Source of the DNA: Spirochaetia bacterium
GTDB taxonomy: Bacteria; Spirochaetota; Leptospiria; Leptospirales; Leptonemataceae
Length of the DNA stretch: 5,418 nucleotides
Direction: 5' to 3'
Assembly: GCA_029880625.1 (NCBI GenBank)
Contig: JAOUOA010000235.1
Span: 1-5,418 of the forward strand
Below are positions 1 through 4,183 of the stretch, in pieces. Position numbers and translations under genes: made by a program. Below the pieces are notes generated by a model. The model was not told the origin of the DNA and searched no databases. It saw only the letters and a list, made by a program, of their open reading frames with translations. Each line of letters begins with the position of its first letter. Position 1 is the stretch's first letter.

Positions 1-70
1 TACAAGAAATAATACCCGTTATCTGTTGTAACCGGGTGATTCCGGTACTGAAAAAAGCCCCTTAAAATTT
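1..70 (+). repeat. Solo copy of the IS3 right-end repeat, cut by the window edge
   Basis: This stretch aligns without indels to about 3909-3976 of the IS element. Both contain the block around CGTTATCTGTTGTAACCGGG, then TTCCGG, an A-run and GCCCCTTAAAATTT. Read in the transposase frame it ends in PLSVVTG followed by TGA, where the IS copy has TAA. An extra in-frame TAA at 11-13 shows it is non-functional. Similarity stops at about 70, where a T-run begins. The rest of this copy lies to the left of the window. The relationship is seen directly; calling it an IS scar is inference. Confidence 0.85.
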
Positions 71-193
71 TTTTTATAAGCAGCTGTTAATATTGTAAAA
101 AGATATTCCCGGCGCCCGATCGGGGGTTCACAAGGGGAAGGCCCCTTTCGATATGCTGTGAAACAATATCGCTGCTCCTATGCAACATTGCAA
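71..193. other. Intergenic stretch with small inverted repeats, downstream of the toxin gene
   Basis: No gene is seen. It holds a 10-base palindrome CCCGATCGGG at 115-124, a six-base stem AAGGGG/CCCCTT with loop AAGG at 132-147, and a six-base stem CGATAT/ATATCG at 149-171. The last lies about 20 bases beyond the toxin stop codon and could affect the 3' end of the minus-strand transcript. None is followed by a T-run in the minus direction, so no intrinsic terminator is called. Confidence 0.4.
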
Positions 194-502
194 TCAGACG
201 TGAATATCTCTCAGGCGATCAAGCCAGAATCCGGGCTTGCGTCTATCATGGATTACTGCAAGAACAAAGATGCTTTCTACCAGAGTTAAGTAGAAAACTG
301 AAAAGGGAAAATCTTTCAGCGTGATAAACAATACCTTCTCATAGTATTGGGTTCCTGCCTCTGGAAAAGTTCGGATCAAATCCGTAGAATTTACATAATT
401 ATCAAGAAATTTATTTCCGTAGCCCGACCTTCTATCCTCATAATAATTGACCGCTTTTTCGATATCTTCTTCAGCTTCCGGATGAAGTTCAATTTTTTTC
501 AT
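194..502 (-). CDS. ParE/RelE-family toxin of a type II toxin-antitoxin module
   Basis: A 102-residue protein with the ordered motifs of the plasmid-stabilisation (ParE/RelE fold) toxins: HPEAEEDIEKAVNYYEDRR at residues 7-25, FPEAG at 46-50, LKDFPFSVFY at 62-71, and the C-terminal strand VLAVIHDRRKPGFW at 80-93. In this superfamily ParE-like members poison DNA gyrase and RelE-like members cleave mRNA on the ribosome. The sequence alone does not settle which applies, although the terminal RRKPGFW pattern is more usual in ParE-like members. The gene starts inside the antitoxin gene (14-base overlap) and has no Shine-Dalgarno sequence of its own, so translation is probably coupled to the antitoxin. 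An A7 run lies in the overlap. The protein is full length and looks intact. Confidence 0.9.
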   Translation of the reverse strand: MKKIELHPEAEEDIEKAVNYYEDRRSGYGNKFLDNYVNSTDLIRTFPEAGTQYYEKVLFITLKDFPFSVFYLTLVESIFVLAVIHDRRKPGFWLDRLRDIHV

Positions 503-728
503 TTAAAGATTTTCTGATTTTTGCTACTACTGCCTCGCCATCAACTCCCTGAACTCTGCCTTCGGCAACATCTGCATATCGCTGCTTGATGAGCTCATGC
601 CGCAACCTGTCTACTTCTGCCCGTGGAGTCGGGTCAATTTCAAGAAGGAGTTCATCCACAAGTAATTCTTTTTCTGAAATAGTCAGGTTTTTAACATCTT
701 TTTCGATTTCTATCAGAGTTTTTCCCAT
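489..728 (-). CDS. Antitoxin, putative addiction module component family
   Basis: A 79-residue protein matching the layout of the short addiction-module antitoxins (TIGR02574/PF09720 type) that precede ParE/RelE toxins. A helical N-terminal half (LTISEKELLVDELLLEI, residues 15-31) is followed by a charged helix and the typical ending YADVAEGRVQGVDGEAVVAKI at 51-71. The family binds and neutralises the toxin encoded next to it, and often represses the operon. The start is set at 728 because AGGTGG lies 6 bases upstream (735-740). The frame stays open to 833, but that 35-residue extension is Lys/Arg/Cys-rich, unlike the family, and would run into the IS scar. The antitoxin-first order and overlap are usual for this class. 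Confidence 0.88.
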   Translation of the reverse strand: MGKTLIEIEKDVKNLTISEKELLVDELLLEIDPTPRAEVDRLRHELIKQRYADVAEGRVQGVDGEAVVAKIRKSLNEKN

Positions 729-746
729 GTTACCCCACCTGTGTAA

Positions 747-775
747 ATTAATGAGCGGTTGCAACAAACTGTCCA
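747..775 (-). promoter_or_regulatory. Candidate promoter of the toxin-antitoxin operon
   Basis: On the minus strand TGGACA (770-775) and ATTAAT (747-752) are separated by 17 bases, giving 5/6 and 4/6 matches to sigma-70 boxes. The spacer contains a perfect 8-base palindrome GTTGCAAC (758-765), which could be an operator for antitoxin autorepression. The predicted start of transcription would fall very near the ribosome binding site, giving a short leader, so the call is tentative. Confidence 0.35.
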
Positions 776-810
776 CACATTTTTCACGGGAATCTCTACC
801 TTGTTTTTTA

Positions 811-879
811 TTCTTATTACAGGAAACCCCCATTCAGTAAAGTCCGAACCGGTGCTGAAAAAAGCCCCTTAAAATTTCA
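811..879 (+). repeat. Solo IS right-end repeat with a 92-base internal deletion
   Basis: Both edges match the IS element. The left part, from about TTATTACAGGAAA to GTCCGAACCG, corresponds to 3816-3858. The right part, GGTGCTGAAAAAAGCCCCTT to TTTCA, corresponds to 3950-3978. The 92 bases between (equivalent to 3859-3950) are missing, and the junction sits on a shared CCG triplet, as expected for deletion between microhomologies. The left part has further small indels. It cannot be coding. It continues directly into the 153-base tail that also follows the near-complete IS. Confidence 0.85.
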
Positions 880-1032
880 TGGCTGACCGTCTTTATCCTT
901 CTTTTCGATGATTTGATGCCCTGCAATTAAATCTCCCACTTCTTTCTTGTTTGTAATTCGCCGCATTCTGTCCGGTTCTTTTTCCGAGCGAAGAAATTGT
1001 CTCTGAATCGGGCTCTGGACGGGCCTGAAGCC
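880..1032. repeat. 153-base tail repeat, copy 1
   Basis: Together with the adjoining IS end, 849-1032 aligns to 3948-4131 (offset 3099) with no indels and 9 mismatches in 184 positions. About 115 consecutive bases (892-1006) are identical. Mismatches cluster at the outer edge, so homology ends near 1032. On the minus strand one frame reads QRQFLRSEKEPDRMRRITNK and continues to DLIAGHQIIEKK before a stop. It has no convincing start, and the differences between copies are not synonymous in that frame. I treat it as a repeat of unknown content, perhaps the broken 3' end of an old gene. Confidence 0.85.
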
Positions 1033-1118
1033 ATTTTTTCCTCGGACACCTTCTGAGGAAGATCTGGATTTTCGTTTTTTTCAGATCTATTAATTCGCTT
1101 TTTCGTCATCAAATTACC
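1033..1118. other. Short gene-free gap
   Basis: This 86-base gap lies between the tail repeat and the DUF1566-type gene. A minus-strand frame beginning at ATG 1109 with an AAGGT upstream runs into the tail repeat to 927 (about 60 codons), but its composition is low-complexity and basic and I do not accept it as a gene. No terminator or promoter stands out. Confidence 0.4.
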
Positions 1119-1703
1119 TTACGAACCTTTAGAATACCATTCCGCCACGCAGCGGACAAAAAATTCAAAACTTTGACCGTAATCATTCATGGGGCCGTTT
1201 CCAAAGTTTATGGAAAGACCTTTTCTGCCATCCACGCTTGAAGACCAGTATCCATCCGGAACGGTATTGGGAAAAATATCAGAATGAATCACCGGCAATT
1301 GATATTTTTTATCGTAATTATTTCCGCCGGACCAGCCGCACATGTAAGGATCGCCTTTTTCATTGTGTTTCATTAATTTTTGAGGATCGGTCCCGTCGGA
1401 ACAGTATGTAAGACTTCTCAATTCGTCTATTTTTGGAAGACGCCATTTTTTACCGGCAAGTTTGAGTTTACTGCATGCCTTCATTGCATCGTTCTGAGTG
1501 AACATACCGGCTTCTCCTCCGCAGTTTTTACCTTTTTGTCCCAAACTGCATTTCTGCCATACAAGGCCGGATTTTATATCGGATACGGTTCCATCGCCGT
1601 TATCTTTATATTGAGATTTTTCCGGATTTTTTGAAAATACGGAAATTGAAATAATGCTGATTGAAAAAACAATTGTCAGTATCAGTATTATATTTGTTTT
1701 CAT
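1119..1703 (-). CDS. Exported DUF1566/Lcl-domain protein
   Basis: A 194-residue protein. Residues 1-24 form a Sec signal or anchor segment (Lys-Thr-Asn, then a long Ile/Leu/Val/Ser stretch), so it should be outside the cytoplasm. Residues 32-187 show the DUF1566 (Lcl C-terminal, PF07603) signature in order: YKDNGDGTVSDIKSGLVWQK (32-51), WRLPKIDELRSL (87-98), FPNT (144-147), YWSSS (152-156), FVRCV (182-186). Six cysteines (52, 61, 77, 101, 122, 185) could form disulphides. The family is common in spirochaetes and deltaproteobacteria and its biochemical role is not established. The start at 1703 is chosen because AAGGAG lies 6 bases upstream (1710-1715); the longer option at 1730 adds nine polar residues before the signal. 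A weak -10 (TAGAAT, 1753-1758) would lie in the adjacent IS scar. Confidence 0.85.
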   Translation of the reverse strand: MKTNIILILTIVFSISIISISVFSKNPEKSQYKDNGDGTVSDIKSGLVWQKCSLGQKGKNCGGEAGMFTQNDAMKACSKLKLAGKKWRLPKIDELRSLTYCSDGTDPQKLMKHNEKGDPYMCGWSGGNNYDKKYQLPVIHSDIFPNTVPDGYWSSSVDGRKGLSINFGNGPMNDYGQSFEFFVRCVAEWYSKGS

Positions 1704-1747
1704 GTGCTTCTCCTTATTTTTCATATTCATCGTCTTTGTCGCTTTAT

Positions 1748-1912
1748 TTATTATTCTAGGAAAGTACCCCGCATTTCATAAAGCCCGAACCGAAAGTACG
1801 CCCTGAAAAAATCAGAGAATTTGCCTACCTGAAAACCCCTAAAAAGAAATATGACCCGCTATCTGTTGTAACCGGATAATTCCGGTACTGAAAAAAGCCC
1901 CTTTAAAATTTT
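1748..1912 (+). repeat. Solo IS right-end repeat, full length
   Basis: This aligns to about 3814-3978 of the IS with no indels from 1758 on. The shared block runs from TAGGAAAGTACCCC through AAGCCCGAACCGAAAGT and AAAAAGAAATATGA to the end box GCCCCTTTAAAATTTT. In the transposase frame it reads KPEPKVRPEKIREFAYLKT and ends DPLSVVTG then TAA, so the frame is kept over more than 35 codons. It is headless: no transposase sequence lies upstream. It fills most of the gap between the two minus-strand genes, and its right edge is only 10 bases from the stop codon of the Tudor-like gene. Confidence 0.9.
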
Positions 1913-1922
1913 CGCAGAAACT

Positions 1923-2447
1923 TTATTTCAACGGCTTCAAACGTTCCGGGCCGACCCATTCATTCCAGCTTGCTTCATAGCCGTCATAGGTTATAAAATA
2001 CTTATTTCCGATCTTCTTAAGGATTTTTCCTTTATACCACTTATTATTCCAAAGAATGGAAACTTTCTGATCTACATTATAGATAAGGGTTGGAGTATCA
2101 TTTCCCGTTTTTTTGGGCGTGTTATAAACCGGTTTAGTTGTTGAGGGCTTTGATTTGCCTACAGTCTGTCCTGTGGAATCTGAAAGTGTGCCGTTCTTTA
2201 TTGTAACAGTTTCATTTCCGCCTGTTGTAATCTGTCCGATTCCCTTTACAATAACAATACATTTGTTCGCTGTTGAAGAACATACATTGGAAAGGGAAGT
2301 TCTGGCGCTAATTTTTTGGTTGGGATATTTCGTATTTCCGTCCCATACATCGTAATAATGAGTTTTATCATCAGAATTTACCAGATCTGTAGCAAAAATA
2401 GAACTGGAAGCAAACAAAACCAAAGAAATTAAAAACATTATTTTCAT
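1923..2447 (-). CDS. Exported protein with C-terminal Tudor/chromo-like barrel
   Basis: A 174-residue protein. Residues 1-19 are a good Sec signal peptide (MKIMFLISLVLFASSSIFA, likely cut before Thr20). Residues 20-95 are a Ser/Thr-rich domain with two cysteines (56, 63) that could pair. Residues 96-120 are a Pro/Thr/Lys linker. Residues 123-173 resemble the Tudor-knot/Agenet-like barrels, with the aromatic pattern VSILWNNKWYKGKILKKIG (129-147), then YFITYDGY and ASWNEWVGPERLKPL. In eukaryotes such barrels bind nucleic acid or methylated peptides. In bacterial exported proteins the ligand is unknown, and an envelope or peptide-binding role is only a guess. TGAGGT 6 bases upstream (2454-2459) supports this start. 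It has its own promoter region, so it is probably monocistronic. Confidence 0.8.
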   Translation of the reverse strand: MKIMFLISLVLFASSSIFATDLVNSDDKTHYYDVWDGNTKYPNQKISARTSLSNVCSSTANKCIVIVKGIGQITTGGNETVTIKNGTLSDSTGQTVGKSKPSTTKPVYNTPKKTGNDTPTLIYNVDQKVSILWNNKWYKGKILKKIGNKYFITYDGYEASWNEWVGPERLKPLK

Positions 2448-2487
2448 ATACGTACCTCAGTCATAATATTATTTTCTTCAATGTATC

Positions 2488-2532
2488 ATTATAGATGCTG
2501 AATTACCATACAACATGATTCATTTTTGTCAA
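2488..2532 (-). promoter_or_regulatory. Candidate promoter region of the Tudor-like gene
   Basis: On the minus strand an exact TTGACA (2527-2532) is followed after 16 bases by TATGGT (2505-2510), a 4/6 match. Slightly downstream an exact TATAAT (2488-2493) has only a poor -35 at the right distance. Either could drive the gene starting at 2447, with leaders of roughly 35-50 bases. Confidence 0.45.
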
Positions 2533-2663
2533 TTGTTATTTTTAATATTAGTCATGCTATCTCTTTTTTATCAGCATTAAATTTCATAAAAGCATTCGCT
2601 TGTTTTTTGGCCGGGCTGTCGCCGTCATGATCAGGAATTTATTTCACCCGGACGCTTTGCAAC

Positions 2664-2687
2664 TCAATAGGATGTACATCCTATTGA
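2664..2687. repeat. Perfect 24-base palindrome
   Basis: The arm TCAATAGGATGT is followed immediately by its exact reverse complement with no spacer. Outside it GCAA (2659-2662) and TTGC (2694-2697) can pair across a small internal loop, extending the structure to 2659-2697. No T-run follows on either strand, so it is not an ordinary terminator. It lies between the Tudor-like gene's promoter and the IS left end. Possible roles are a dimeric regulator site, a recombination or insertion target, or a cruciform. No owner gene is evident. Confidence 0.8.
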
Positions 2688-2724
2688 CAGCTCTTGCATC
2701 ATCATCAGGGTATGGCCCTTTGGA

Positions 2725-2765
2725 CTGACCCCTTAAAACTGGAATGAAAATTAACAAGGGGTCAG
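2725..2765. promoter_or_regulatory. Inverted repeat at the IS left end, upstream of orfA
   Basis: CTGACCCCTT (2725-2734) and AAGGGGTCAG (2756-2765) are perfect 10-base arms around a 21-base loop. The right arm touches the orfA ribosome binding site (AGGAG, 2764-2768, 9 bases before the ATG at 2778). A transcript entering from outside could fold here and hide the site, a protection known for several insertion sequences. That role is inference. Confidence 0.6.
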
Positions 2766-2777
2766 GAGAATTGACCT

Positions 2778-3134
2778 ATGGTACGAAGAAATAGATACGG
2801 CAAAGAATTTAAAGAAAAAATAGTCATGGAGCTCATTTCAGGACAGAGTTCTGTAGCACAGCTGGCCCAGAGAGAAAATATTAACCCTCAAACCATAAGA
2901 AACTGGAGGAAAGAAACAGAAGGCGGGACTTTCCAGGCAGATCATGAGGTTGAAATAGCGTTGAGAAAACGAATTGCTGAACTTGAAGGAACACTTGCTG
3001 ATTCTGCTCTTACGGTTCATATTTTAAAAAAAACGGAACATTATTTGAAAGAAATGAGGCGAAAAGAGAAATCATCCGGAAGTATCTCGCCCGAGAATTC
3101 GGCATCGTCCAGAGTTGTGAAGCGCTTGAAATAA
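2778..3134 (+). CDS. IS3-family OrfA, DNA-binding half of the transposase
   Basis: A 118-residue protein. Residues 5-50 form the HTH_Tnp_1 helix-turn-helix (RYGKEFKEKIVMELISG, then VAQLAQRENINPQTIRNWRK), which recognises the IS ends. Residues 58-105 form a heptad-like helix (EIALRKRIAELEGTLADSA onward) that in IS3 elements is a leucine zipper for multimerisation. AGGAG at 2764-2768 is a suitable ribosome binding site. The sequence after residue 83 differs from the frameshifted product: OrfA alone ends with a Ser-rich tail, while a -1 slip at 3026-3032 leads into orfB. In this family OrfA alone acts as a regulator and the OrfAB fusion is the active transposase. This half looks intact. Confidence 0.92.
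   Translation: MVRRNRYGKEFKEKIVMELISGQSSVAQLAQRENINPQTIRNWRKETEGGTFQADHEVEIALRKRIAELEGTLADSALTVHILKKTEHYLKEMRRKEKSSGSISPENSASSRVVKRLK
3026..3032 (+). other. Programmed -1 ribosomal frameshift site
   Basis: The orfA codons TTA AAA AAA ACG contain the slippery heptamer A AAA AAA, inside an A8 run at 3026-3033. A -1 slip moves the ribosome into the orfB frame, which is open from 3002 to 3388 with no ATG, GTG or TTG codon near its start. Slippage is therefore the only plausible way to make OrfB. This is the standard IS3-family mechanism; its use here is inferred from sequence. Confidence 0.75.
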
Positions 3135-3945
3135 GCGTTTCCATATACTACTACCGGTTTGATGTCCGCGAAATCAGAAAGAAAGTTGACAATGAAATCC
3201 TGCGCGAAATTGAAAATGTAGTTGAATTTCTCCCGCAGTCCGGCTACAGACCGGTGACGAAAATATTGCAGCGTACACGGCCCATAGGCAAGCATAGAGT
3301 TGCCCGAATCATGCGTGAAAATGGACTTAAATGCCGCAAAAAAAGCCGCTTTCAGAACAGGTACCCACTGACTCAAAACACTCGCTCTTGAAATATCCGA
3401 ATCTTCTTCTTGACCCTGAAAAAAGAAAAATGCCAACGATTGTAGGCGATGTAACGTATTATGATGTCAGAGGTAAAAATCATTACTGTGCTCATCTCAT
3501 GGATCTTACAAACCGTGAAATCGTTGGAATTGCAATCTCGGACAGGCTTGATACAAATCTTGTCTGTGAGGCTCTGAGAATGGCAATTCGAAATCGCGGG
3601 ATTCTGAAAGGTTTTATACATCATACCGATTCAGATTCCAGATATTGCTCTCAGGATTACATCAAACTTCTAAAGCCCACTGGAGCTGAAATATCCATGT
3701 GCGTCGGAAATGCATACGAAAATGCCCATTCAGAATCGCTTAATAAAACACTGAAACGTCAGGAGATAAATATCAACCAGTATCTTACGAAAGAGGAATC
3801 AGCAAGAAGCATATTTTTATTCCAGGAAAATACCCCGAATTCAGTAAAGCCCGAACCGAAAGTGAGCCCTGAAAAAATCATCGAATTCGCCTATCTGAAA
3901 ACACCTAAAAAGAAATATGAGCCGTTATCTGTTGTAACCGGGTAA
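3026..3945 (+). pseudogene. IS3-family OrfB, DDE catalytic half, broken by a frameshift
   Basis: The first part lies in the -1 frame (REIIRKYLAREFGIVQSCEA, then GYRPVTKILQRTRPIGKHRVARIMRENGLK in outline) and ends at TGA 3389-3391. The integrase core continues in another frame to TAA 3943-3945: GDVTYYDVRGKNHY (first Asp), IHHTDSDSRYCSQDY (second Asp), NAHSESLNKTLKRQE (Glu). The join needs one restored base, most simply in the A7 at 3338-3344 or the C-run near 3364-3366. The repaired OrfAB would be about 389 residues. The second Asp and the Glu are separated by 34 residues rather than the usual 35. The last 40-45 residues lack the YNxxRPHSxLG motif normal for the family. DNA cleavage and strand transfer would be its role; this copy is probably dead unless the break is a sequencing error. 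Confidence 0.85.
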
Positions 3946-3978
3946 TTCCGGTGCTGAAAAAGGCCCCTTAAAATTTCA
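3812..3978 (+). repeat. Right-end repeat unit within the IS (parent-like copy)
   Basis: This is the part of the element that recurs as three solo copies. It covers the last 43 or so codons of orfB, the stop codon and about 33 non-coding bases. A stem ACCGGG/TCCGGT (3937-3952) holds the stop codon in its four-base loop. The end box GCCCCTTAAAATTT is common to all four copies; the final CA is shared only with the copy at 811-879. Confidence 0.8.
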
Positions 3979-4131
3979 TGGCTGACTTTCTTTATCCTTC
4001 TTTTCGATGATTTGATGCCCTGCAATTAAATCTCCCACTTCTTTCTTGTTTGTAATTCGCCGCATTCTGTCCGGTTCTTTTTCCGAGCGAAGAAATTGTC
4101 TCTGAGTCGGGCACTGGAAGGGCCCATAGCC
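3979..4131. repeat. 153-base tail repeat, copy 2
   Basis: This follows the IS right end directly and matches 880-1032 with 8 mismatches and no indels. Because both copies carry the IS end plus the same flank, they come from one duplication or one recombination history, not from two independent IS insertions at random sites. Copy 2 shows CCCATAGCC at its edge where copy 1 has CCTGAAGCC, marking the end of homology. No gene is called. Confidence 0.85.
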
Positions 4132-4150
4132 GTTTATTTTCTCAAGTCAA

Positions 4151-4178
4151 TATAATAATGCACGGGCTATTTATTATA
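4151..4178. repeat. AT-only inverted repeat at a gene 3' end
   Basis: TATAATAA (4151-4158) and TTATTATA (4171-4178) are exact inverted arms around a 12-base loop, just beyond the stop codon of the minus-strand gene. An all-AT stem is a weak hairpin and no T-run follows, so this is at best a poor 3'-end structure. Confidence 0.3.
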
Positions 4179-4183
4179 CGATA

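Larger units (their letters stand above)
2721..3978 (+). mobile_element. IS3-family insertion sequence, near-complete but probably inactive
   Basis: About 1.23-1.26 kb with the two-frame orfA/orfB arrangement and DDE transposase of the IS3 family. The left end is uncertain. TGGACTGACCCC at 2721 looks like an IS150/IS3-type left terminus. Alternatively TGAAAATTAACAAGGGG at 2745 pairs imperfectly with the right end (reverse complement TGAAATTTTAAGGGG, ending in CA at 3978). No 3-4-base target duplication is visible with either choice. Upstream of orfA a perfect 10-base inverted repeat could shield the gene from outside transcription. orfB is frameshifted and the catalytic spacing is one residue short, so autonomous movement is unlikely. 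The right end recurs as solo copies at 1-70, 811-879 and 1748-1912. Confidence 0.85.

Noticed and set aside
115..147. Intrinsic terminator for the toxin-antitoxin operon
   Set aside because: Small GC-containing stems exist but no T-run follows in the minus direction.
729..833. N-terminal extension of the antitoxin frame to 833
   Set aside because: The extra 35 residues do not resemble the family and run into the IS scar, while AGGTGG sits correctly before the ATG at 728.
927..1112. Minus-strand open frame of about 61 codons (TTG or ATG start)
   Set aside because: It straddles the unique gap and the tail repeat. The other copy of the tail has a stop upstream and no equivalent start, composition is low-complexity and basic, and differences between copies are not biased to silent sites.
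2659..2697. Integron attC site, suggested by the palindrome and cassette-like gene order
   Set aside because: I could not place the conserved GTTRRRY/RYYYAAC boxes, the palindrome is perfect rather than bulged, and it occurs once while the genes are separated by a different repeat. No integrase is present.
3338..3344. A second programmed frameshift at the A7 in orfB
   Set aside because: The base before the run is C, so the heptamer is not a standard slippery site, and IS3 elements are known for one such shift. A mutation or read error is simpler.
586..3624. Other long open frames at 586-840, 1380-1634, 2155-2355, 2838-3020, 3041-3436 and 3373-3624
   Set aside because: All are antisense to better-supported genes, lack recognisable motifs and have no good ribosome binding sites.
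1..3978. CRISPR array from the repeated units
   Set aside because: Repeat units are about 165 bases, irregularly spaced by whole genes, and code for a transposase tail.
2741..3984. Target-site duplication around the IS
   Set aside because: Bases flanking the ends (GGAA or CTTT on the left, TGGC on the right) do not match at three or four bases.
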